From: Paraphaeosphaeria minitans
Taxonomy: Eukaryota > Ascomycota > Dothideomycetes > Pleosporales > Didymosphaeriaceae
Direction of reading: 5' to 3'
Length of the DNA stretch: 64,000 bases
Assembly (NCBI GenBank): GCA_015832175.1
Contig: WJXW01000012.1
Span: 392,001-456,000 of the forward strand
Position 1 is the first letter of the stretch. The number at the start of each line of letters is the position of its first letter. Shown here in pieces: positions 10,784 through 23,041 of the stretch. Made by a program: the position numbers and the translations under genes. Below the pieces are notes generated by a model. The model saw only the letters and a program-made list of their open reading frames with translations. It was not told the DNA's origin and searched no databases.

Positions 10784-13700
10784 TTAAAAGGCCATGAACC
10801 GGCGGATCTTGTCCGAGCTGTCAGTCGAGGTTGCCACCGCGTCGTCGTCGCCACCAGGGCCAGGGCACGGCAGGTTGTTGATACAGCTACCAGTGACCGA
10901 GGACGTGGTGTCGTTGTTATTCAGGCCAGTGGGCTGGAGAAGATCCATGGGGATGTTGATGCTCAGCTTGAGGAACTTGCCAGCAATGACTGGTCCGATC
11001 ATGAGGGCGATGAAGACGACCAGCAGGACGAAGTAAAGGATAGCGTAACGGACCACTCTCCTCCTGCGAAGCTTGGTCTGCTTCAACGAGTAGATAGGAG
11101 GTCGAATTTGACGACTACGGCAGTTAGTAATTTGGACATATTTGAAGACTTTCAATGTAGAACATACCTAGGTCGAAGCCAGAACAGCATGACTGAATGA
11201 ACCTTATCCGCCATTGGGACCAGTAGGGGCGGAAGCATGATGAACAGGATGAAGTGACCCAAAATGAAGTCGGCAGCGAACATGCCAAGCTCGGTGATCT
11301 TGCAGAGGAATTCACGGCCGGGCTGAGTCAGAGTGTGCCAGCCCATCGTGTACCACTTTCCGGTCCACCAGGCAATGTTGGCAGTGTCAGACTTGAACTC
11401 ACGAGTGAGAGCAAGAGCGACGATGAGCTTGAAGAAGAATCGCTGGATCGCGACAACAGTGATCATGCCCAACAAAGCCTTGGTGAAGTTGAAGCCCTCG
11501 AGGAACATCATGACTTCCCAGAACGCGAAGAGCATGATGACCGAGAGAGCGTGAGCGATGGCGGCCAAGACAGCGCCAAACTTCTTGCAGCACATGCCCA
11601 AGAGAGGACCAGCGCAGCAAGCCGTGGCAAAGAGACCGGCCAGAACACCTGCGTTGACGGCAATAGGACCGAAAGCAACGAGTGCCACACGGATGAGGGA
11701 GCTGGTCGCTACCGGCTTACTGCCCTTGTTGTTTTCTGCCAGGACACCAGTCTGCGCGTTAATGAACAAGTAGGGAATGAGAGTAAGGGCGACCAAGACA
11801 AGGGGTCCGACGATTTCACCCATGAAGATGTTAGCAAACTGGGCGCGCGGAACATCCCCGGAGAGTTTGGAGGATGGGTCGCCAAGGGCCTTGCGCTTGT
11901 AACCAGTGATTCTTGTACGCGATAGTCGGCAGAAGCCGATCCAGGAAGCGCTGTGCGACCGGGTGTTTCCCCGAGAGAGCCAGCGGAGGTACTCTCGGTA
12001 GTCGATGAAGAAATCGTCCCAGGAGAACTGGTGAGGGTTGAAGACGAAGGGCGAGATGCACAGGGCCAACAGGGATGCCCAGAAGTAGATCAGCCATGGA
12101 CCCCAGACGGTGAGCGTACCAAAGAGCAGCATCATCAGGGAACGAGAGCCAAGGTACATGGCCGGCCCGGCGAACCTAGAGTAGAGAATGCCGAAGGGAA
12201 TACGTGCGGTAGCAAAACCACGTCCGGTACCAATGTAACGAGCACCGCCGAACGACAGATCGGTGGTGATGGCATTGGCGTAAATCTGGCAGACGAAGAC
12301 CTCGAACAGCGGAGACAAGGAAGAGAAGTGCTTGCCCAGACGCGTAGCAGCACGCCAGAAGCCGCGCTCTGTCAACTCTTGCACCACGAGGGGCACAAAA
12401 GCAATGAAGAACACAATGAAGATGGACAGAATGCAACGAGCAACCCAGTCGTAGATCGGAACCAGATTGGCGCAACCGTTGGGCCATTGGGGATCAGTGA
12501 TGGGAATGTCCTTGTTGTACCGGCAGACAATTGTTTCGTGCTTGAGCGAACCCAGGTGGAGCAGGACGAACATGAAGCACTGCACCGACAACATGATGAA
12601 CAGGTTGTTGATGTGGAAACCCGGATGAGCGTAGAAGAACGACAGGAAGCGATCCAGAGGCAATTGCGTACCCAGGTAGTAGTACTCACGAGACAGCATT
12701 TGCTCGCCCATACCAGTACCAATCTTGGTGGTGAAGTTGAGAATAGAGCCGAAACCAAGATCACGACCCTTACCACACTGGTAGTATTCGCAATGCTTTA
12801 TCCTGCCACCGCGGAGGAGAGCGTTCATACCAGCGTAAATATCTTCGTTCAGGTGGAGACCTTTTTGTGCCTTGGAAACACCACCACGTGTGGTCATGAA
12901 GATACCATTTAGGAAATCAGGATGACCATAATGGAGTTTGCCACCGATTTGAGCCAGAGTACGAGCGAACATGGTACCGAATGTCTGTTCCTTACCGGCG
13001 GCAACGTCACCCAGAATACCAATGTTCTCGGAGAAAATGTATTCACGGGCGCCAAGAATTGCGACGGGGTTGAAGTTGGGGTTCGGAATACCAGGAGTGT
13101 ACGGGGAAACGTTGTCCGTGGTCATTTCTTCAAACTCAGCGAGGACGCTACGGATCTTGAGACACTCCTCGAGGTAGTTGTCCTGGTTGGCATCGATCAA
13201 CTGAATGTACTCGCCACGGTAAAAGATGATGCAGTGGTTCTGGTTGTCAGACTTGCCGTCACCGAGGATGGGGTTACCGGAGAGCTGAATGCGGAATTTG
13301 GGTCGACGCATGCCGTTGTCCATGATCTCGGAGTGCCCATCGATGAGAGCAGAGTAGATGCGTGGCTCATCGCCTTCGTTCAGCGGCGGCTCCTCATCGA
13401 GGTAGGCGATTTGCAGGTCAGGATAAGCGCGGAGCAAGAACTCAGTGTTCTCGCGTTCCTCCTTGGAGAACTTGGCATAACGCTGCATAGAGACACAGAT
13501 CTTGTACTTGCGTCTCGCCATACGCTCCAGTTCACGTTCAAGCTTGTCGGAGTTGCCACCGAACATCTGGACGACCTCGGGGTTCTCGACCCGGTAGAGG
13601 AGCTTGATAGCGCGGCTGTAGTTCATGAAACCAGAGATGGTACGGTACAAAGTCTGCGAGCGGAGAGACGCCCAGATACGGGTGCGCAGAGTGTACTCGG

Positions 13701-16700
13701 GGGCAGCAGACTTGAAACCAATGCAGTAAAAGGGAAGATCGTCAATCTTGCTTTTGGCGGTGTCCTTTTCTGACTTTTCGTTATCGCCATTGTACTGCGA
13801 TGTCTCATCGGCAAGAATCTTTGTGTCCTTAACAAAGCAGTCCCACTCGTGAGGGTGAAGCTGCTTAAGATACTCCAGAAGAGTAACGCGGGAGTAAGGC
13901 TCGTCCTCACGAATGATCTCGCGGAGAGACAGAAGGATCTTCTCGCTGTAGTGGGGAATCATGACCGTGAAAGTAGGCATGTTGTCAACGGGCAGCGGCT
14001 CGGGAATCGGCGTAGACAGAGACTGTGCGAAGAAAGAGATACGACGTTCCGCCTCGCTCTGGGCAGGGAAGAATTCGGTCTTGAATGAGTGATCCTCTTG
14101 GGAGACGAAGAAGGTAGGCGCACGAAGAGTCCTCTTACCTTCTTGCTCAGAAGGGACCTGGTGGTAAAGCAGCTTCTGAACGTGGTCGATGGCTAGGAGA
14201 TGCTCGCGGTACATGGAGATAACGATAGCGTTCCAGATCTGAGAAATGAGCACCTTTGGCTTGTACTTGATCTCCATATCGGTGGTGGCAAGAACCTTGG
14301 AATAGATACGCTTGGGAAGACGAGAGAAGATGTTCCTCCACGGAGTCCAGATGGAGATACCCAGGTAGAAAGAGCGAGCAACGGAGAAGATCATGTTCAG
14401 GATGATGTACCAGAGGTATGTATCCAAGAAGAAAAGGATCAAACTTGTGAAGTACATCAGGCCAAGCAGAATCTTAGGTTGATTCTTGCACAGGACATCT
14501 CCAATGATCTTGTCGCCAACGCAGTCGGGCTTCTTCATGTGGGACAAGATACGGATGGGGTCCTTCAGCGATAGGGTCAAGAAGAAGTACGACTCGGTGA
14601 ACTTGGCAGCGAAGACCATGACCCACAGACCGTAGGACATCCACATATCGTTACCCTGGAGACGCGGGTAGCTGGCGGTGAAAGTCTGGCTCGCGACGTA
14701 CTGGCGGGAGTTGCGCTTCAGGTAGCTGCCGAAGAGACCACCCAGGGGCATGACGGAGAAGAAGAGGAAAGTAATCAGTGCGATGATGAACTGCACGATT
14801 CCGAGGATCCGGGGAATAGTACCAGTTTGCTTGTTCAAGACGAAGATGTAGACCGAAGGGGCGACGTTGATGACCAGGACGAGGAGAATGAAGAGCATCC
14901 GTTTCGTCAAGTGCTGGGCACCGGCCCACTTTCGAGGAACGTATGCCCATTCGCATAGGGTAGCCATGAGTTGGATGAAGGCAGCGACAGTACCGCCCAG
15001 GCCCACAGCCGAGAGCGTTGCGGCGGGGTTGGGTTGGTTGTCCTGTTGCTGTTCGTAGTGCTTGGTGTATACAGGTTTTGAGTTGTACGCAGTGTAGAAC
15101 CAGAAAGCGGCAACGTGAATGATCCAAATACGGTTGAAGTTCACGATCATGTGGAACCAAGAGCGTCGTTCGTAGTACGTCTTGAAGAACACCTTCTTCC
15201 AGAGAACATCCTTCAACTTGGCATACCGCTCGGCCGGAGGCAGGTCGACAAGACGAGACTTGTCTTCCATGACGATACGCTCCAGACCCTCAGGGTACCA
15301 GAAGAGCTGGTTGATATCGTCGTAACCGATGATGGCTGCGTGATCACGTTCCCGACGAACGTACTTGCCGTCCTGGATTTCGTAACCTTGCTCTCGGCAG
15401 AATTGGTATAGCGGAGTAATCACATTGTTAAGGTAAGTGAACTCATCGATGGGCTCGGTCTGCGCTTGGCCGGCAGGCGAGTTGAGCCAGTCATCGCAGC
15501 ACTTGAAGATGAAGCAGAGACACTCGGGCATGTAGCGGACCTGGTTGGCTTCACCCCAGCAAAGGAGGTACAGAGCAACCTGCCGCACACGTTCCTGTTG
15601 CGACATGCGGTTCATGCGCGTCTTCCATCGGAATTCGGCGGCTTCGAGACTGTTGTCACCCTCGTACGCGTCCAGGACTTCTTGTTCGTTGTCAGGGTTC
15701 TCGCCAGCTGCCTTTTTGGCGGCTTTTCGGGCTTTGCGCGTCCGGCGACTCCCCTTGCCTAGCTTCATATTGGAGAAGCCAACTGCGTCGTCAAGATCCA
15801 GATGGGCGGCAAAGTACCAACGGCGGTAGTTGGCATTCTCGCCACCGATGTAATCAGCGTGAAGCGAGAGGAGGGCTTGGTTAGGTGACATGCGAGACGC
15901 TCGCGAATCAAGCAGGGTCATGAAGTGGTCGTACACATTCCGCATGCTGTCGCGTTGGAAACCAAACTTGGCGGTCAGCTCCAGAAAGATGTCCTCGATC
16001 TCCTCCTTGGTGCAAGGGATCTGTGCTTCAGCGGTCCACGCCGGGTAGGGCTCGCGCGAGCGCTGACCGGCAGGAAGGGCGTTTGTGTAGTCCATTCCGT
16101 AGATGGGCGTTGAAGCCCCTGACGAACGGTTGCCGCCGTAGGAAACCTGTGACGATGGGGGGCGATATTGACCACCACCGTTGTAGCTGTTGTATCGTTC
16201 ATCGCCACGGCCATAGTAGTCCATGTCGGTCGCGCGAGCCATGTCGGAGCGCATTGTGAAGTCGCTGAACGTCTCGGAGTCTTCCTCGGAGTCGTGCTGG
16301 CGGCGGGGTCTCGCGCTGTTCAGCCGTTAGCAGTCGACCATGACCTATTCGAGTGAAACTCACCCATAGCCCTCCTGGGCTTGGCCTCCCTGGTCGTAAT
16401 ACTGATCGTTGTAGTACTCGTCTTGGTAGCCCTGCTGGCCACGATCGTCGTAGTAGCCGGCGTTCTGTTGATGCTGGCCATGACCATCGTAGTAGGCTCT
16501 GCGGGTCGATGAGTACATGGAAGGTGGATGGATGCGGGGATACGTACGATTCGTCGTAGTAAGCATCGCCGTGGGCCGGGGCCTGGTCGTTGTAGGCACC
16601 GCGCTGGTCATCGTGGTATTGGCCATACTGGTCGTCGTGAAAGTAGGCATCTTGGCCCTGCTGGCCCTGCTGGCCGTGGCCGTGGCCTTGGGCGTAGCCG

Positions 16701-16735
16701 TCGTCATACTGACCACCTTGCGGATGGGCAGACAT
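10784..16735 (-). CDS. FKS1: 1,3-beta-glucan synthase catalytic subunit (Fks1)
   Basis: Four exons: 16735-16548, 16498-16364, 16315-11168 and 11114-10784, with introns of 49, 48 and 53 bp. They total 5802 nt, 1933 residues. The N-terminus is the usual cytosolic Gly/Gln/Tyr/Asp-rich tail ([14 protein letters not shown]...), followed by the conserved [20 protein letters not shown] block, the FKS1 domain, the first membrane cluster, the large cytosolic GT48 domain (about 760-1350) and the C-terminal membrane cluster. The last exon begins in [15 protein letters not shown]. Echinocandin hot-spot 1 reads FLTLSLKDP near residue 680; hot-spot 2 reads DWVARCIL near 1395. The enzyme is a plasma-membrane processive synthase that makes linear beta-1,3-glucan from UDP-glucose with the Rho1 regulator. 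The start ATG precedes the conserved tail; a GH72 remodelling enzyme lies divergently 3.3 kb away. Confidence 0.96.
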
Positions 16736-17536
16736 GGTGACGGTGGAGTTAGGTGCGTTGTAAAGCTGTCGGCGGGTGTCAGCAGGAATGCTCATGTGAG
16801 GCGGTGCAGGACGAGCCTGAAACACGAGCAGTCGGAGGGTGGGTACCTCAAACAATGGACATCAGGAGCAACGGACTGAGATTAATTGTGCTGGCACAGC
16901 CTCGATAATATGCGGTGTGGTGGGAGGGAGGGTGCAAAGGTAGCGAGTGTCGTGCAGGCGGGCGGGTGGGCGAGGGTCCCGTGTTGACGTGAGGAATTTG
17001 CGAGCGTGGAACGGGCCCGGTGTGGTGTTTGTCCCGGCGTCGAGGTTCGAGGACGTGCTTTGTTAGGGGGGGAGGTCTCTGGCTCGAGAGACAAGAGGCA
17101 AAGGGCGTTTCTATGGGAGCGAGTGATGACGGTCCGGCGGATGCAGTGGGCGTTGGTTCGACGACAGCCTTTAGGCGTGGCAGGCGCGGCTGGGTCAAGC
17201 GCAACGAACGTCGGGGCGGTGGGAAGGCACGAGTGGCAGGGCGGAGGTGCAGCCGTGAGGTGCAGCCGTGTCTCTCGCACGCAGCTATGCAAACGACAGA
17301 CGGAAAGAAACACACGGGCGGGGGTCGGCGGGCTGGGGAAGTGAGCGACGTGCAAGAAGAATGCGAGCGGGCAGGGAGCGGCGGGTTTATGGCAACGATG
17401 GGTATTCACTCAGGGGCTGGAAGGGCCACGGCTTGGCAGCGAATGCTCGGGGCGGTTTGCCCGCCTCAACGCTGGCGCTAGTGGCCCGATGCAGGATTTC
17501 CTTGACGGCGAGAAGCTGCGGCGTCGCCACTTTTCT

Positions 17537-17548
17537 CTACCTAGGTAG
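17537..17548. repeat. Perfect 12-bp palindrome CTACCTAGGTAG
   Basis: The twelve bases equal their own reverse complement. They lie about 0.8 kb upstream of the FKS1 start. Related TACCTA cores recur in other intergenic stretches of the window. A binding site or a hairpin is possible; no function can be assigned. Confidence 0.6.
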
Positions 17549-18159
17549 ATAGATAGCCCTGCTAGACGTCGACGGGCGAGACGGCCTCCCCCAATAGCCC
17601 TGCTGATAGCTGCTTACAGCAGGAGGCCGTCGTGCATGCCATCGCTGGCAGGGGCTGGGGCGCGCCACTGGAGTTGTTCTCATTCCTCGCCACCGGCACT
17701 GGGCGTGAAGGCGGATCGCCATGTGAAGCGCAGCCGATGGGCACGGTAAAGATACCACCACCCAGCAGCCGTCCGTTCCCCCGACACGATGGTGCTCGTC
17801 GACTCGCGAGTCGCCTCCCGCCATCCACCAGCGCCGCTGTTGCATCACGTCACCAATGGGCAGAGCGATGCTTTGCGGCAGATGGGCCCGTCCGACGATC
17901 AAACCGCACCAGCGCAAGCAGGCAAGGCGGCTCCCGGAAGCGCCTGGCATTGGACATCCGACATGCCAACTTGCCCCCGCCCCTGCCCCAGTATCTATTT
18001 CAATTTTCATCCCTGCCAGACCAGACGGGCGAATGTCGCAGACGGCAGCGTGACGGGGCTGAAGGCTTTGCTCGGGAGCCCCTCAACACTTTGAGCAAGC
18101 CCGCCGAAAGCGTGCGCCCTGTTGCCGATTGTGCCTGACTAGTAGGCAGTCTATCTATT

Positions 18160-18640
18160 TTTCCTCTCTGCCAGCCTCCATTTCCTGTGTCAGCCTCTAT
18201 CTCCTCTGCCAACTGTTATTTCCTGTGCCAGCCTCTATTTCCTGTACCAGCCTCTATCTCCTCTGCTAACTATTATTTCCTGTGCTAGCCTCTATTTCCT
18301 GTACCAGCCTCTATCTCCTCTGCCAACTGTTATTTCCTGTGCCAGCCTCTATTTCCTGTGCCAGCCTCTATTTCCTGTGCCAGCCTCTATTTCCTGTGCC
18401 AGCCTCTATTTCCTGTGCCAGCCTCTATTTCCTGTGCCAGCCTCTATTTCCTGTGCCAGCCTCTATTTCCTGTGCCAGCTTCCATCTCCTCTGCCAACTG
18501 TTATTTCCTGTGCCAGCCTCTATTTCCTCTACAAACCTCTATCGCCTCTGCCAACCTTTATTTCCTCTGCCCTCTGGACTATTCCCTCTGTCCTCTGGAC
18601 TATCTCCTCTGCCAACCTTGCTGTCATTCCCTCTGCGCCA
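18160..18640. repeat. 19-bp minisatellite with 57-bp higher-order period
   Basis: About 25 tandem copies of a 19-bp unit, consensus CCTGTGCCAGCCTCTATTT. Seven consecutive copies at 18336-18468 are identical. On the left, copies cycle as three variants (CCTCTGCCAACTGTTATTT, CCTGTGCCAGCCTCTATTT, CCTGTACCAGCCTCTATCT), a 57-bp higher-order unit. On the right the copies decay and shorten (CCTCTGGACTATT forms). Because 19 is not a multiple of three and the unit lacks stops, all three forward frames are open for over 100 codons. These frames are a consequence of the repeat and not evidence of a gene. Confidence 0.95.
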
Positions 18641-20048
18641 ACACGGACCGCTGCTTTGAAATACCTCGTCCACCGGGAGCATGCATGGTGCCGTAGAGGA
18701 AGCTCCGTTTGGGGCTAGTCGGGACCATCGCCACGCCCGAATCCACTTTCTGCGCTTCGCAGAACAATCATCAAACGGCCTGGGATCGTGAATGGTCTAG
18801 GTACTGTGATGTTAGTCTCCGCGCGCGCCGCGTGGCAGGCTGGGACGGTAGCCTAGCTACCTACGCGGGTACAAATCGAGATTGCTGACCCAGCCACACA
18901 CGACTACGCGGTGCCGACTCGATGCGTCGGTCAAATAGTCTACTGCCCCGATGGAGCCGACACACTTACGCTTCACCCACTCTCTATTCTTACGCAAGCT
19001 GGCTGTGGGCTTGGCCACCAGAATTTATGGTGGAATATATGGTGAAGACCGACCCCGAAGGCGTCTCCCTGAGTAGAGCAGCCTCGTCGGTCACCTCCCA
19101 GACCTGCCTTTTGCAGATGCTGCCGGCCTTTCTCACCTGCCGACACCTCTCAGCTGCCTACCCCGGGCAGTCCGCTGAGCGAAGCAACACGCTCGTAAAG
19201 CACTTGTGCCTCGAGAGATGCTGGACGGGAAGGAAACAGGTACAACGTCTTCCGCCCATCCTCTTACACCGCTTCAACTACCAGACGCCGTCGTACACAG
19301 GCATGAAACATGTCTTTACCCCGCGTCGTACCTTTACCCATGGCCTTCTACCACGGCGCTCTGCCACGGCATTCTGACATCGGATACGAAGCCCCGTACG
19401 CACAAAAAGGCCAAAGCGCCATGTCTCGTCGCCAGTGGAGTTCCAGAAGCCTTAATTTGGGATTTTGACGCAGGCACAGGTGGGGCATTGTGTGTCGCAT
19501 CTAGGCTTGTGGGTCGCTTTGTATGCACGACGCCCTTCGCAGGCACGCGCGCACAAAATGCTGACTCCATTGTCTGGAGACACAAAGGCAGAGCGTAAGC
19601 TGGATCGCCGTCTGCGACTCGACACAGTCAATGCTGCCTGCGCCCTGACTGGTCAGCGTGGCCACGTCCGCTGAAAGGCAGAAGATTGCGACGGACATGG
19701 TATTGTGGAGAGTGTGGGCGATGCCTTGCCCGCTAGCCTTTTACGGGACGAAACCCCTGAGCCCCGAGCATATGTGGGCTTCACTTCTCCCGGCAACACT
19801 CCAACTCCATACACTCTTTTACTCGAGTTGCTTCACCCGTGTTTCCTCCTTCTTCGTTGTTTATCCCCGCCGCTCTCTATCTGTACCTGTTTTTAATTCA
19901 ACCAAACGCTCCTTCTGCTTCCGCCTATTTCTTCGTGCCACCCTAGGCAAACACCCCGTCAAACGCTCCTTCCGTGGTACATAGAGTGCCCGACGCCTTG
20001 CACACAACTGCCACCCACTGAACGCCTACCGCACATCGGTTACACATT

Positions 20049-21711
20049 ATGAAGTTTACCTTCGCAGCCGCCGCGCTGTTCGCGGCCACCGCTGTCGCCG
20101 ATGTCGACCCTATCGTTATCAAAGGCAGCAAGTTCTTCTACAAGACCAATGGCACACAATTGTGAGTAGCCAAGTACATACCACGCCGGTGACCCTTTCT
20201 AAGTCTTTCTTAGCTATATGCGTGGTGTTGCCTACCAGCAGGGTGTTGGTGCCGCTGGCTCCACCAATTCCAGCGCTGATTACACGGATCCTTTGGCCGA
20301 CAGCACGTCGTGCAAGCGCGACATCGAATACTTGAAGAAGCTGCGGACCAACACCATTCGTGTCTACGCCATCGACCCTACCAAGGACCACAAGGAGTGC
20401 ATGACCGCGCTCCAGGATGCCGGTATCTACGTCGTCGCCGATTTGTCCGAACCCAAGATGTCCATCAACCGCGAGGACGCTGAGTGGAACACGCCTCTCT
20501 TCGAGCGTTACACTTCCGTCATCGATGACATGCAGCAATACAGCAACACCCTGGGCTTCTTTGCCGGTAACGAGGTTTCTAACCAGAAGAACAACACGTA
20601 CGCTAGTGCCTTCGTCAAGGCCGCTGTCCGCGACTCCAAGTCCTACATCAAGAGCAAGGGCTACCGTGCCATCGGTGTCGGCTATGCCACAAACGACGAC
20701 GCTAACATCCGCGAGAACCTCGCCAACTACTTTGACTGCGGTGACAGTGCCGAGTCTATCGACTTCTGGGGCTACAACATTTACTCTTGGTGCGGCGATT
20801 CGTCTTTCACCAAGTCCGGCTACGACGTGCGTACCAAGGAGTTCCAGGACTACAACGTCCCCGTGTTCTTTGCCGAGTACGGCTGCAACGAAGTTCGTCC
20901 CCGTCTGTTCACCGAGGTCGAGGCTCTCTACGGGCCTCAGATGAACGATGTCTGGTCTGGAGGTATCGTCTACATGTTCAACGAAGAGGAGAACAAGTTC
21001 GGTCTCGCCACCGTTAGCGGCGGCAAGGTCACCACCAACAAGGACTTCGACAATCTTTCCAAGGAGATTATCAAGGCTACACCCACCGGCGTCAAGATGG
21101 CCAACTACAACCCTACCAACACCGCCGCCGCCAAGTGCCCCTCTGTCAACAGTGACTGGGGCGCTCCTTCCGACCCTCTCCCTCCTGTCGTCAACGCCCA
21201 GGCTTGCTCGTGCATGATGAACACCGTCGCGTGCGGCGTCTCCGACTCCGTCTCGTCTGACGAGGACGTCGGTTCTCTCTTCGGTGTCGTCTGCGGCATG
21301 AAGGAGGGCCAGTACTGCGCTGGTATCAACCGCAACGCCACCAAGGGCCCCTACGGCGCGTACGGCATGTGCCAGCCCAAGGAGCAGCTCGCCTTCGCCC
21401 TGAACGCCTACTACAAGGCCCAGAACAAGGCCGCCGATGCCTGCAACTTCAAGGGCTCTGCCACCCTCAAGCAGGCCGCCGCCACCACCGCTGCTGCCTG
21501 CGATTCTCTCCTCAAGCAGGCCGGCGAGGACGGAACCGGCACCCTCACCGGCGGTGCCGCGCTCGCTACCGGCAGCAGCTCAGCCCAGTCCGGCAGCCAG
21601 GGCGCTGCCGCCGGTGGCCTGACCGTGTCCCACGTCTCCATCGGCTACTTCGGCATCGCAACCTACATCCTCGGCGCCATCGCCTCGGGCGCCGCCATGG
21701 TCTTGTTGTAA
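20049..21711 (+). CDS. GPI-anchored GH72 1,3-beta-glucanosyltransferase with CBM43 (Gas1/Gel family)
   Basis: Exon 1 (20049-20161) and exon 2 (20214-21711) are split by a 52-bp phase-2 intron, giving 536 residues. A signal peptide (about 1-18, MKFTFAAAALFAATAVADV) precedes the GH72 domain (about 20-330). The acid/base Glu is in GNEV (near 157) and the nucleophile Glu in FFAEYGCNE (near 258). A Cys-rich X8/CBM43 module follows (about 355-445, ACSCMMNTVACG ... YGMCQPKEQL), then a Ser/Ala/Gly-rich region and a hydrophobic tail (YFGIATYILGAIASGAAMVLL, ending at the stop) typical of a GPI signal. The enzyme cuts and religates beta-1,3-glucan chains at the cell surface, elongating and branching the polymer made by Fks1. 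Presence of CBM43 places it in the Gas1/Gas2-like subgroup. Confidence 0.95.
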
Positions 21712-23041
21712 GCGCTGCCCTGCACCGAGACGCGAGCCTGTTGAGCTGGTGGAGTCGGTTTCGAAACCTTTTTGCATAGCGTGCGGGGAGTGTCTTGCGT
21801 ATATCTTGCCTCTCTCTCTGCGGGTAGCCTTGATTCTCCGCGCCACTGAGAGGCGCTCGGCTTTATATCCATTTTCTTTTGTTTGTTTTAGGTGGGTATC
21901 CAGCTGTAGATGTGAATGCATTCTGTGTACGCTGGGATGAGCTTATCAAAATTGTAATGTGACCTTTTTACCGGTGTTGTTTGTGGTGCTGGACTTGACC
22001 GAATGCGGTTGGTGTACTTGGTGTATCTAGCGTACGTAGAGAAGTACCGTACTAGATGAGGTCACACAACTTCTTTCAAAAACTGGCTGGCAAGCTTCGT
22101 TCTGCCACGTACCTACGTGTTCGCTCCGAAATCGTACCTAAGCGCGCGTTCGCGCCCGCGCTCGGCCATGCCAAAGGGAATCTGGCGTGGGCGTGGGGCG
22201 TGGGCGTGGGCAATCCCTTCTCCCCGTCCCTTCCGGTGCACGCCCGCCCGGTGGCTGCTCACCTGCGGTAGTCTACCGAACGCGCGCGGTTCCAGGACGG
22301 ACCTCGCTCCTCGGGCCATGGCGAAACGCATACCGTACCTAGGTGGCTGCTAGGGATGCGAGATGATGCGGGGTAGACTTGTGTACGGGGAATGCTGTGT
22401 ATGTGAGGTGGGTTTCCCGGGGAATGGGCAGGAGGGAGTGGTATGTGTGTGGACGGGAGTGGCTTGATTTCCGTAGCGGTGCATTCTCGAGGGTTAGGGT
22501 CTGAGTGTGTTGCGATTTCTCGAGTGCTGGGTACAACTTTTGTGAAGTAGATGCCATTTACTTGACGGCACATTCTGTGTTTTCTCACATTGTGGTTGGT
22601 AGGAAAAAAATCATCGTGGGATGCAAGGTTGACGGAAGATGTTCTTGCCATGCTTGTCATTATCACTGCGAGCTCGAGGATATACGGGATAGACCATGGT
22701 ACTGCTAACATGTCTCTCTGGTCTTACACCTGCTGGGGTGATGTCGCGTCATGGCCGTTGAGACGTCCATAATCATGACCGCATCCCATGCAATAACCAC
22801 CCCGACGCTCTCAAACAACAACAAGTCTTGGACAGAGAAACATAATATGGTCTTCTAGATCTGGAAGTAGGCCAGAGTTTGTATGGGCTATACCTAGTCT
22901 GTATGTGAATAGAAAAGTACCCGTTTCTTTGTTTACCTGAGCGACGCCGCGCAGGTATACTCTCACTGTTATGATAATCACGAACCCGTTCATCCATGTC
23001 TCAGATTCTGTGTAATATTACGACACTGTGACTCGGACGCA
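21712..23041. other. Intergenic, GH72 3' flank and UstYa promoter
   Basis: No supportable gene. Features are GTACG/TACCTA-rich stretches (about 22030-22140 and 22335-22346) and a GGGCGTGGGCGTGGG run near 22190. Short frames on both strands lack motifs. Confidence 0.5.

Larger units (their letters stand above)
16736..20048. other. Long divergent spacer between FKS1 and the GH72 gene
   Basis: About 3.3 kb between the two start codons. It contains the 19-bp minisatellite (about 18160-18640, listed separately), a perfect CTACCTAGGTAG palindrome (17537-17548) and a pyrimidine-rich leader just upstream of the GH72 ATG (about 19840-19950). The open frames at 16882-17481 and 18922-19984 on both strands lack motifs and typical exon structure. 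I see no supportable gene. Confidence 0.55.

Noticed and set aside
11254..13773. Long plus-strand frames (223, 319 and 283 codons) antisense to FKS1
   Set aside because: They are shadows of the strongly codon-biased FKS1 exon, with no motifs and no splice structure.
18282..18718. Three overlapping 110-125-codon frames with Phe/Pro/Cys/Ser repeats
   Set aside because: They exist only because the 19-bp repeat lacks stop codons in any forward frame; no start context or flanking coding sequence.
22485..22505. TTAGGG-like hexamer suggesting an internal telomere repeat
   Set aside because: Only a single copy is present; no tandem array.
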